Assembly (NCBI RefSeq): GCF_016865485.1
Contig: NZ_AP024452.1
Coordinates: forward strand, 6,098,501 to 6,162,500
Length of the DNA: 64,000 bases
Origin: Luteitalea sp. TBR-22
GTDB taxonomy: Bacteria > Acidobacteriota > Vicinamibacteria > Vicinamibacterales > Vicinamibacteraceae
Direction: 5' to 3'
In this document: piece after piece, positions 34,096-41,434 of the stretch
How positions within the stretch are numbered: position 1 is the first letter of the stretch
Layout: the number at the start of each line of letters is the position of its first letter
The notes under the pieces: model-generated
What the model was told of the DNA's origin: nothing
Databases searched by the model: none
Seen by the model: the letters and a program-made list of their open reading frames with translations, nothing else
Program-made: the position numbers and the translations under genes

Positions 34096-34183
34096 GCTTA
34101 CGGCTCAGGGTTTAGGGCTCAGGGCTCAGAAAGCATGCTGATCAAGCAAGTCGTCGGACGTAGCCGTCGGCCTCGGCCGACGG
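34096..34183. repeat. Tandem GGCTCAG-type repeats and GTAG-type REP hairpin
   Basis: Degenerate GGCTCAG units (34096-34132) are followed by GTAG (34160-34163) and a 9-bp hairpin CCGTCGGCC/GGCCGACGG with TC loop (34164-34183). The hairpin lies 5 bases beyond the pseudouridine synthase stop and could terminate it. Confidence 0.8.
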
Positions 34184-34188
34184 GGGCG

Positions 34189-34908
34189 TCAGGGCTGGGG
34201 AGCAGGCTCGAAGCGGAAGATCCCTACCTCCAGCTCCCGGGTCGCGCCTGGCGGGAGATCCCCCAGCTCGATCGGGCCGAAGGCGACGCGCTTCAGTGCC
34301 GTCACCTCGTGGCCCGTGGCGGCGAACATGCGGCGAATCTCGCGGTTCCTGCCCTCGTCGAGCACCACGGTGAGGTGTGTCTCCCGGCGTGATCGCTTGC
34401 GCACGGCGACCTCACGCGGCCGCAGGGTCTCGCCCTGATCAACCACGCCCTCGGCAAGCAGGCGCGCGACCGTCGCGTCGGCCAACTCGCCACGCACCGT
34501 CACCAGGTAGGTCCGGAGCACGCCGGTCGCCGGGTCGGTGAGCCACGCCGCCAGGCGCGTGTCGTTGGTGAACAGGAGCAGCCCGCTGGTGGCCAGGTCG
34601 AGGCGCCCCACCGCCTGCACGCCGGCCGCCACGGCATCGGCCGGCAGCAGGTCGTACACGGTCGGTCGTCCCTGCGGGTCGACCCGCGTCGTCACGTACC
34701 CGCGGGGCTTGTGCAGCGCGATGACGCGCGTCGCCTGCCGGCGCGCCGGCGCCTCGTCGACCCGCAGGTCGTCGCGCTCGGGCGACACGAGACGACCGGG
34801 CTCGCGCACCACCTCGCCGCCCACCCGCACGCGCCCCTCGAGCACCGCCGCGATAGCCTGGCGGCGCGAGAGCACGCCCAGCTTGGAGAGCGCGCGCGCC
34901 AGCGGCAC
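34189..34908 (-). CDS. RsuA/RluB-family pseudouridine synthase
   Basis: This 239-residue protein has an N-terminal S4 RNA-binding domain (R-A-L-S-K-L-G-V-L-S-R-R-Q-A) and a catalytic domain with A-V-G-R-L-D-L-A-T-S-G-L-L-L-F-T-N-D, whose Asp is the nucleophile. E-G-R-N-R-E-I-R-R-M-F is the other family mark. It should isomerise a specific rRNA uridine. GTG 34908 is preferred because AGGG lies close upstream and longer starts (34989, 35001) would collide with the divergent fucosidase start at 34988. Confidence 0.88.
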   Translation of the reverse strand: MPLARALSKLGVLSRRQAIAAVLEGRVRVGGEVVREPGRLVSPERDDLRVDEAPARRQATRVIALHKPRGYVTTRVDPQGRPTVYDLLPADAVAAGVQAVGRLDLATSGLLLFTNDTRLAAWLTDPATGVLRTYLVTVRGELADATVARLLAEGVVDQGETLRPREVAVRKRSRRETHLTVVLDEGRNREIRRMFAATGHEVTALKRVAFGPIELGDLPPGATRELEVGIFRFEPAPQP

Positions 34909-34976
34909 GCGGCCCTGCGCTCGGGCATCCCCACGTGTCGCCGCCGGCCTCGGCCGGTGAGTGCGTGACGTCGCGT

Positions 34977-34982
34977 TAGACT
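34977..34982 (+). promoter_or_regulatory. TANNNT -10 box of the GH29 gene
   Basis: TAGACT, 5 bases before ATG 34988, with no ribosome binding site. Confidence 0.5.
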
Positions 34983-34987
34983 GCCGC

Positions 34988-36475
34988 ATGCGTTTCGCCA
35001 TTGTCGCTCCGGCCGTCGTGCTGGTCGCGAGCACCGCGGTCGCCCAGCCCATCGCCCCCAGTATCCCGTCGGCCTCCCGTGTCGCCCCGAGGCCGGCCCC
35101 GAGCGAGGGCGAAGCGGTCCCGTCGAAGGCGCAGTTGCAGTGGCAGCGGATGGAGATGAACGCCTTCGTGCACTTCGGGCCCAACGCCTTCACCGGCGCC
35201 GAGTGGGGGTCGGGGCGCGAGCAGCCCACCATCTTCAACCCGAAGGAACTCGACGCGCGCCAGTGGGTGAAGGCCTTCAAGGCCGCCGGCATGAAGGGCG
35301 TGATCGTCACCGCCAAGCACCACGACGGCTTCTGCCTGTGGCCGACGAAGGAATCCACGCACACGGTGGCGGCCAGCCCGTGGCGCGGCGGCAAGGGCGA
35401 CCTGCTGCGCGAGCTGTCGGATGCGGCGCGCGCCGAGGGCCTGAAGTTCGGCGTGTACCTCTCGCCGTGGGACCGCAACCACCCGACCTACGGCACGCCC
35501 GAGTACAACGACGTGTTCGTGCGCATGCTCGAGGACGTGCTCGCCAACTACGGCGAGATCTTCGAGGTGTGGTTCGACGGCGCCAACGGCGAGGGCCCCA
35601 ACGGCAAGCGCCAGGTGTACGACTGGCCGCGCTTCCACGAGGTGGTGCGCCGCCTGCAGCCCAACGCGGTGATCTTCAGCGACGCCGGGCCGGGCATCCG
35701 CTGGATCGGCAACGAGCGCGGCGAGGCGCCGCTCACCAACTGGGCGATGCTCGATCGCGACCGCTACGAGCCGGGCACCGGCCTGAGCATGGACCTGCCC
35801 GAGGGCTCCGAGCTCGGCAAGTTCTACGTGCCGGGAGAGTGCGACGTGAGCATCCGTCCGGGCTGGTTCTGGCGCGCCGCCGAGAACGGGCGCGTCAAGT
35901 CGCCGCGCACGCTGCTGCGCCTCTACGAGTCGTCGGTGGGCCGCAACTGCACCCTGCTGCTCAACGTGCCGCCCGACGACCGCGGCCTCGTGCACGAGAA
36001 CGACGTCAAGGCGCTCGCCGGCATGCGCGCGCTGGTGGACGCGGTCTACGGGACCTCGCTCGTGCCGGCCGGCGCGAAGGGCACGGCCACCTCGTCGCGC
36101 GCCTCGCACGGACCGGCCGCCGTGCTCGACGCCGACCTCGACAGCTACTGGGCGCCGAGCGTGAAGCAGGCCAGCCTGACCATCGACCTCGGCGCGCCGG
36201 TCACCTTCGACCGCGTGCGCCTGCAGGAGTACGTCGCCGCCGGCCAGCGCATCTCGCTGTTCGAGATCGAGGCCAACGTCGGCGGCGCCTGGCAGCGCAT
36301 CGCCACCGGCACCACCATCGGCCACACCCGCATCGTCGCCACCAACGTCACGACGGCGTCGCAGGTGCGGGTGAGAATCCACGACGCGCGCGGCCTGCCG
36401 ATGCTTGCGTCGGTGTCGATCCACGACTCCTCGCGCGCCAACGGCGTGGCCCCGGCCGACGCGCCGGCGCATTGA
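34988..36475 (+). CDS. Secreted GH29 alpha-L-fucosidase with C-terminal F5/8-type domain
   Basis: This 495-residue protein has a signal peptide ending A-V-A-Q. The GH29 domain shows N-A-F-V-H-F-G-P-N-A-F-T, T-A-K-H-H-D-G-F-C-L-W, F-G-V-Y-L-S-P-W-D and the nucleophile region V-W-F-D-G-A-N-G. The C-terminal 140 residues look like a discoidin-type (F5/8 type C) carbohydrate-binding domain with L-D-A-D-L-D-S-Y-W-A-P and S-L-T-I-D-L-G-A-P. It should release alpha-L-fucose from glycans outside the cytoplasm. ATG 34988 is supported by TAGACT 5 bases upstream. Confidence 0.92.
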   Translation: MRFAIVAPAVVLVASTAVAQPIAPSIPSASRVAPRPAPSEGEAVPSKAQLQWQRMEMNAFVHFGPNAFTGAEWGSGREQPTIFNPKELDARQWVKAFKAAGMKGVIVTAKHHDGFCLWPTKESTHTVAASPWRGGKGDLLRELSDAARAEGLKFGVYLSPWDRNHPTYGTPEYNDVFVRMLEDVLANYGEIFEVWFDGANGEGPNGKRQVYDWPRFHEVVRRLQPNAVIFSDAGPGIRWIGNERGEAPLTNWAMLDRDRYEPGTGLSMDLPEGSELGKFYVPGECDVSIRPGWFWRAAENGRVKSPRTLLRLYESSVGRNCTLLLNVPPDDRGLVHENDVKALAGMRALVDAVYGTSLVPAGAKGTATSSRASHGPAAVLDADLDSYWAPSVKQASLTIDLGAPVTFDRVRLQEYVAAGQRISLFEIEANVGGAWQRIATGTTIGHTRIVATNVTTASQVRVRIHDARGLPMLASVSIHDSSRANGVAPADAPAH

Positions 36476-36499
36476 GCGCTGACCACCGCGGGCGTCGCC

Positions 36500-36608
36500 C
36501 GATTCCCGATTCCCGATTCCCGACTCCCGACTCCCCATTCCCGATTCCCGATTCCCGACTCCCGACTCCCGACTCCCCATTCCCGACTCCCCATTCCCGA
36601 TTCCCGTC
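36500..36608. repeat. Tandem ATTCCCG/ACTCCCG repeats
   Basis: About fifteen degenerate 7-8 bp units alternating ATTCCCG and ACTCCCG (or CATTCCCG) fill the gap between the fucosidase and phosphatase-like genes. The same unit in the opposite orientation recurs at 50301-50330 and 59899-59952. Confidence 0.9.
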
Positions 36609-36612
36609 CCCG

Positions 36613-37737
36613 ATGAACCGACGCCAACTGCTCCAGTCGCTCGCCGTGGCCCCAGCAGCCGCCGCGCTCGCCCGTCCCTCCTTCGCCCAGGCGCCCGCCG
36701 GCTCCGCGGCCGACCACGTCATCGCGATCTCGCTCGACGGCGTGCGCACGCAGGAGATGTTCGGCGGGCTCGACAAGGACATCCTGCAGGCCGTGCTCGG
36801 GCCGAAGAAGAAGGCCGAGGAGCACCCGCTCTACAAGGCCTACTGGCGCGACACGCGCGAGGCGCGCCGCGAGGCGGTGATGCCGTTCCTGTGGGGCACG
36901 TTCCTGAAGGACCACGCGTCGATCGTCGGCGACCGCTGGGCCGGCAGCGTGATGACGCTCGGCAACACGATGCGCTTCAGCTACCCGGGCTACGCCGAGC
37001 TGATGACCGGCGTGCCGCACGACGATGTGATCGACAGCAACGACGGCAGGTACTACCCGTTCGAGACGGTGCTGCAGTTCCTGCGCCGCGAGTTCGCGCT
37101 GCCGCAGGAAGGCGTCGCCTGCTTCGGGTCGTGGGACGTCTTCAAGTACATCCCGAACTCGAAGGCCGGCGACGTGTTCACCAATGCCGGCTACGAGGAC
37201 TACCCGTCCACCGACCCGCGCATCGCGGCGCTCAACGCCGCGCAGCACATGACCGTGCCGGCGTGGGACACCGCCCGCTACGACCACTACACCTGGCAGT
37301 TCGCGCTTCATCACCTGCAGCAGCACAAGCCGAAAGCGATGTGGATCGGCCTGGACGAGACCGACGACTGGTCGCACAACAAGTCGTACGTGCGCGTGAT
37401 CGAGTACCTGCACCGGTTCGACGGCTGGCTGAAGGACCTGTGGACCCTGCTGCAGGCCACGCCCGGGTTCGCGGGGCGGACGGCGCTGATGATCGTGACC
37501 GACCACGGGCGCGGCAACGGCGCGGCCGACTGGAGCAGCCACGGCAAGGACACCGAGGGCGCCCAGTACGTGTGGGCGATCGTGTCGGCGCCGCACTGGC
37601 CGGCGCGCGGGCTGTGGAAGGCCGGGCACGCACCGGCGTCGCAGAGCCAGGTGGCGGCCACCCTCGCCTCGCTGGTGGGCAAGGACTGGAAGGCGGCGTC
37701 GCCGAAGGCCGGCGCGCCGCTCGCGCCGCCGAAGTGA
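36613..37737 (+). CDS. Tat-exported alkaline phosphatase/phosphodiesterase-superfamily protein
   Basis: This 374-residue protein begins M-N-R-R-Q-L-L-Q-S-L, a Tat-type signal. The alkaline phosphatase superfamily core is suggested by V-I-A-I-S-L-D-G-V-R, S-Y-P-G-Y-A-E-L-M-T-G (with the position of the catalytic Thr/Ser), W-I-G-L-D-E-T-D-D-W and L-M-I-V-T-D-H-G-R-G. These supply the Asp/His metal ligands seen in phosphodiesterases, phosphatases and sulfatases of this fold. The substrate is unknown. No start signal is visible since tandem repeats run right up to ATG 36613. Confidence 0.8.
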   Translation: MNRRQLLQSLAVAPAAAALARPSFAQAPAGSAADHVIAISLDGVRTQEMFGGLDKDILQAVLGPKKKAEEHPLYKAYWRDTREARREAVMPFLWGTFLKDHASIVGDRWAGSVMTLGNTMRFSYPGYAELMTGVPHDDVIDSNDGRYYPFETVLQFLRREFALPQEGVACFGSWDVFKYIPNSKAGDVFTNAGYEDYPSTDPRIAALNAAQHMTVPAWDTARYDHYTWQFALHHLQQHKPKAMWIGLDETDDWSHNKSYVRVIEYLHRFDGWLKDLWTLLQATPGFAGRTALMIVTDHGRGNGAADWSSHGKDTEGAQYVWAIVSAPHWPARGLWKAGHAPASQSQVAATLASLVGKDWKAASPKAGAPLAPPK

Positions 37738-37790
37738 TCGGATTCTCCGAGGTCCGCGCCGGGCAGCAGTGCCTGCTTCGCGCCTACAAG

Positions 37791-37859
37791 GTAGGGCGCG
37801 ATGTCCCCATCGCGCCGCTCTCCGCCCTCGACGGCCGGGTGGGGACACCCGGCCCTACC
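37791..37859. repeat. REP doublet (GTAG ... CTACC, two 9-bp hairpins)
   Basis: GTAG, hairpin GGCGCGATG/CATCGCGCC with TCCC loop, a spacer of about 16 bp, hairpin GGCCGGGTG/CACCCGGCC with GGGA loop, then CTACC. It ends 3 bases before the next start codon. Confidence 0.9.
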
Positions 37860-37862
37860 TCG

Positions 37863-39257
37863 ATGCGGCCCGAATCCGACCCGCTTGCGGACGTACGTGC
37901 GCTCGCGCGGCCGTTGTTCGCGGGCGCGGAGTCGGCCCAGGGCGATGCGGCGCGCACCCGGGCGTTGATGGACGCGGGTTGCCCGCGCATCGTCGACGCG
38001 GTGGTCGAGGCCGACGGGCTGCGCGTGCGGGTGGACGTGCTCGAGCGCACCGCGCGCGGGCGCTGGATCGCGGTGCTGATCCGCAACGGCGTGCGCGTGT
38101 CGTGGAGCCTGGCCGACCGGGCGGCGTTCACGCTGCACGTGCTGCGCGCCGCCGGCCATCACGTGGCTGCGGTGCACGCGATGCTGCTCGACGAGACCTA
38201 CGAGCGCCCCGACGCCGGCCCCGTGGACCCGCACCGCCTGTTCGTGCGCCGCAGCGTCTCGTTCGCGGCGGGTCGGCGTCGGCTCCTGCGGATCGCGGCA
38301 TCGGTTGCCGCCACGCGCGCCGCGCTGGCCTCTCCCGACCGCCCCGCGATCGCGCCGGGCGCGCACTGTCGCGACAGCCGCGACGGCTGTCCGTTCCTCG
38401 ACGACTGCACCGCGCACCTGCCGGCCGACTGGACCGGCTGGTTCCCGCGCAAGGACAAGCCGCCGATCCGCGAGTGGCTCGCGCAGGGCTTCGTGCGCAT
38501 GGCCGCCGTGCCGGTCGAGGGGCGGCAGTTGCCGCGTGGCGCCGAGCACGCCAGGCTGGCGAGCCGCGCCGGCGGGCAGTACGTGGCGCCAACGCTCGCC
38601 GCGGCGCTCGCGCCGGCCGGTCCCCCGGCCTACTACCTCGACTTCGAGTGCGTGTCGCCGGCCGTGCCCCTCTACGCCGGCACGCGGCCGTACGCGGTGG
38701 TGCCCTTCCTGTGGTCCGTGCACCATGACGATGCGGCGGGGAACCTCACGCACGTGGACGACCTCGCCCCGCCCTCGACGGACCCGCCGCTGCGCCGCAT
38801 GGCCGAGGGGCTCATCGCCGCCCTCGGCCCATCGTCGGGCGAGCCGATCGTCGTCTACAGCAGCTACGAGTGGGAGCGGCTGCGCGACCTGGCGCAGGCG
38901 CTGCCCGATCTCGCCGAGCCGTTGCAGGCGATCCAGGCGCGGCTGGTGGATCTGCTCGAGGTGGTGCGCGAGCACGTGTACGACCTGCGGTTCCGGGGCT
39001 CGTTCTCGATCAAGGCGGTGGCGCCGGCGCTGGCGCCCGAGGTGACCTACGACGGCCTCGGCATCCGCGACGGCCTGGCGGCGGCCCATGCCTACGAGGC
39101 GGTCCTGCGCGGGTTGGACCGGGTCCATCCCGGAGGTGTAGCCCCCGGCCCTGACCGACGGGCCCAGGTGCTCGCGGACCTGCGCGCCTACTGCGCCCGC
39201 GACACCCTCGCGATGGTCGCCCTCCACCGCGCGCTGCTCCGTCTGCGCCACGCGTAG
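37863..39257 (+). CDS. DUF2779 protein, copy 1 (RNase H-like exonuclease fold; degenerate RecB-like half)
   Basis: This 464-residue protein has a DUF2779 C-terminal domain: A-Y-Y-L-D-F-E-C-V near residue 258, V-V-P-F-L-W-S-V-H-H, V-V-Y-S-S-Y-E-W-E, and Y-C-A-R-D-T-L-A-M-V. Together these resemble the acidic motifs of DnaQ-like (DEDD) 3'-5' exonucleases. The middle has a Cys cluster (H-C-R-D-S-R-D-G-C-P-F-L-D-D-C), as in Fe-S-containing RecB/Cas4 nucleases, but the E-V-K of the nuclease core is missing (W-I-A-V-L-I-R-N-G). It lacks the first 50 residues of copy 2, including the first Cys. A degenerate REP (39138-39164) seems to add about 9 residues. Confidence 0.82.
   Translation: MRPESDPLADVRALARPLFAGAESAQGDAARTRALMDAGCPRIVDAVVEADGLRVRVDVLERTARGRWIAVLIRNGVRVSWSLADRAAFTLHVLRAAGHHVAAVHAMLLDETYERPDAGPVDPHRLFVRRSVSFAAGRRRLLRIAASVAATRAALASPDRPAIAPGAHCRDSRDGCPFLDDCTAHLPADWTGWFPRKDKPPIREWLAQGFVRMAAVPVEGRQLPRGAEHARLASRAGGQYVAPTLAAALAPAGPPAYYLDFECVSPAVPLYAGTRPYAVVPFLWSVHHDDAAGNLTHVDDLAPPSTDPPLRRMAEGLIAALGPSSGEPIVVYSSYEWERLRDLAQALPDLAEPLQAIQARLVDLLEVVREHVYDLRFRGSFSIKAVAPALAPEVTYDGLGIRDGLAAAHAYEAVLRGLDRVHPGGVAPGPDRRAQVLADLRAYCARDTLAMVALHRALLRLRHA
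39138..39164. repeat. Possible degenerate REP inside the DUF2779 gene
   Basis: GTAGCC followed by a short GGCCC/GGGCC stem. It codes for a stretch absent from the paralogue at 39608, so it looks like an in-frame insertion that has decayed. Confidence 0.4.
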
Positions 39258-39302
39258 GCGCCGCCCTCGGGCGACGCACCGCCCGCTCGGACGCCGTTGC
39301 TC

Positions 39303-39545
39303 GGGCACGGTGCCCCGGAAGGGTCGGGCGCGGTGCCCCGGAAGGGTCGGGCGCGGTGCCCCGGAAGGGTCGGGCGCGGCGTCCCCGAAGGGTAGGGCGC
39401 GGTGTCCCGGAGGGGTAGGGCGCGGTGTCCCACCGCGCCGTTGGTCCCCGTTCCCGCCACTGCCCGCTGCGCGGTTCCCGGTGCCCGGTGCCCACTGCCC
39501 GCGCGCGCATTCCGGTGCCCGGATCCCGGTGCCCGGTGCCCGCTT
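39303..39545. repeat. 23-bp tandem repeats, a REP hairpin and CCCGGTGC repeats
   Basis: About five copies of a 23-bp unit (GTGCCCCGGAAGGGTCGGG plus GCG, with GTAG variants later) span 39308-39430. The last merges into a GTAG-hairpin (stem 39419-39439, GGCGCGGTG/CACCGCGCC). Then come CCCGGTGC-type units (39476-39545). This fills the 350-base gap between the two DUF2779 genes; no gene is seen. Confidence 0.85.
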
Positions 39546-39607
39546 CCCCTATTGACGCCCCTGCGGCGCAGGCGCACAGTCAGGATGACCTCACAGGAGT
39601 CGACGTT

Positions 39608-41122
39608 GTGCTGCCCGACGATGTGCTGGATTGGTGGGAGTATCACGAAGGCCGGCGATGCGTGCTGGCGGCGTGGAAGCACCACCGGCAGCGCGCCGAG
39701 GGCGAGCGCACCTCGTTCGACGGCTACGACCAGCGCGAGCGGGTGCGCGGCCTGGCGCAGCTGCGGTGGCCGGGCGGGCAGGACACCTGGCAGGCCGGGC
39801 CGCTCGAGGCGACGATCGAGCAGCGCACGCAGCAGCTGATCGCGCAGGGCGTGCCGGCGATCTTCCGGGCGGGATTCACGGCGGGCGGGTCGTCGGTGAG
39901 CATCGACGTGCTCGAGCGGCGACCCGACGGCAGCTGGACGGCGGTACTGCTGGCGACGCGGCTGCACCTCGACGACTTCCTCATCGAGCAGGCGGCGCTG
40001 ACGCTGCACGTGCTGCGGGCGGCCAGCGTCGCGGTGGCGGCGATCCACCTGCTGCACGTGGACGTGCACTACGCGCGGGTGCCCGGGCCGATCGATCCGT
40101 TCCTGTTCTTCGGTCGCCGGTCGCTGACGATCCGGGCGGCGCGGGCGCTGCCGCGGGTGGTGGCGCGGCTCGAGCAGCTGCAGCAACTGGTGGCGGAGCG
40201 GCGGGCGCCGGTGGTGCCCAAGGGGACGCACTGTGCGTGCTGCGCGTTCACGGCGCAGTGCGTGGACTCGCTGCCGGCCGACTGGACGGGGCACTTCCCG
40301 CACGAGCCGGGGCCGTCGGTGGACGAGTGGATTGCCAACGGCTGGGACCGGATGGGCGACGTGCCCGACGCGGAGGGGCTCGGGCCGAAGCGGCTGCGGG
40401 CGCGGCAGGCGGCGTTGCAGGGGCACATGGCGGTGGATCCGGGGTTGCCGGAGGCGTTGAAGGCGTTCGGGCCGCCGGCGTTCTACCTGGACTTCGAGAG
40501 CCTGGTATCGCTGATCCCGGTCTTCGAGGGGACGCGGCCGGCGCAGCACATCCCGTTCCTGTGGTCGCTGCACCACGTGGACACCGAGGGGCGGCTGACG
40601 CACATCGACGAGATCGTGCCGCCGGGCGAGGATCCGCGGCGTCGGTTTGCCGAGAGCCTTGTGGAGGCGGTGGGGTCGTACTGGGAGCCGATCATCGTCT
40701 ACAGCGACTACGAGTCGTGGCGGCTGCAGGAGCTGGCGGAGCTGTTCCCGGATCTGGCGCCGGCGTTACAGCGGATCCGGGGGCGGCTGGTGGACCTGCT
40801 GGAGCTGGTGCGGGACCACGTGTACGACCTGAACTTCCTCGGCAACTACTCGCTGAAGGCGATCGGTCCGGTGCTGGCGCCGGGGCTGACGTACAAGGGG
40901 CTGAGCATCAAGGACGGGCTGACCGCCTCGCGTGCGTACGCGAGCCTGATCGACGCGCAGGTGGGCGAGGACGACGTGGCGATTGCGTTGCACGACCTGC
41001 GTCGGTACTGCGAGCGCGACACGCTGGCGCTGGTGGACGTACACCGCACGCTGATGAACCTCGCCAACGGCGTCACGACGACGCCGGAGGGCGCGGTCAG
41101 CTGGCCGAGCGTGCAGGGGTGA
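39608..41122 (+). CDS. DUF2779 protein, copy 2 (full length; RecB-like domain lacks E-V-K)
   Basis: This 504-residue protein follows the whole DUF2779 pattern. An N-terminal Cys (R-R-C-V-L-A-A-W), I-E-Q-R-T-Q-Q-L-I-A-Q-G, S-I-D-V-L-E-R-R and a late Cys cluster (H-C-A-C-C-A-F-T-A-Q-C) match RecB/Cas4-type nucleases with an Fe-S cluster. The E-V-K expected after the beta strand reads V-L-L-A-T. The C-terminal half has F-Y-L-D-F-E-S, I-P-F-L-W-S-L-H-H, V-Y-S-D-Y-E-S-W and Y-C-E-R-D-T-L-A-L-V, as in DEDD exonucleases. GTG 39608 has ACAGGAG 8 bases upstream. The last 331 bases are duplicated at 44364. Confidence 0.87.
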   Translation: MLPDDVLDWWEYHEGRRCVLAAWKHHRQRAEGERTSFDGYDQRERVRGLAQLRWPGGQDTWQAGPLEATIEQRTQQLIAQGVPAIFRAGFTAGGSSVSIDVLERRPDGSWTAVLLATRLHLDDFLIEQAALTLHVLRAASVAVAAIHLLHVDVHYARVPGPIDPFLFFGRRSLTIRAARALPRVVARLEQLQQLVAERRAPVVPKGTHCACCAFTAQCVDSLPADWTGHFPHEPGPSVDEWIANGWDRMGDVPDAEGLGPKRLRARQAALQGHMAVDPGLPEALKAFGPPAFYLDFESLVSLIPVFEGTRPAQHIPFLWSLHHVDTEGRLTHIDEIVPPGEDPRRRFAESLVEAVGSYWEPIIVYSDYESWRLQELAELFPDLAPALQRIRGRLVDLLELVRDHVYDLNFLGNYSLKAIGPVLAPGLTYKGLSIKDGLTASRAYASLIDAQVGEDDVAIALHDLRRYCERDTLALVDVHRTLMNLANGVTTTPEGAVSWPSVQG

Positions 41123-41434
41123 CCAACAGCGACGCCGACATCGACAATCCCTCAAGCCGACGAGCTTGTGTGGAGGCTGATCGATGCGCTTGGGTGACCA
41201 TGCGAATCTGCCCTCATCTCGTGCCGGATGGCAGCAGGACGGGGGCGGAGTCTTGGTCGGATCCGGGCCCTGCGGTCGAGGATTGTAGACGACTCGGGCC
41301 AGCGGGGCCGACACGAGAGGGGCCGGCAGTTCAGATGCCTTCCCTCTCATGAAGCGGCCGCGTGCAGCCAGAGCGGGCAGCGCGACGCGCTTGTAAGGCT
41401 GCCGGCAACGGACAGAAAGCTCGGGTTCCTGTCT
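41123..41434. other. Intergenic stretch before the GNAT-M20 gene
   Basis: No gene is supported here. An open frame to 41228 on the plus strand has no family resemblance or coding-like composition. This is the left flank of the segment inserted between the two DUF2779 tails. Confidence 0.5.

Noticed and set aside
39303-39545. CRISPR array
   Set aside because: The repeats are directly adjacent without spacers and no cas genes are nearby. The same holds for 47437-47614, where the repeats encode protein.
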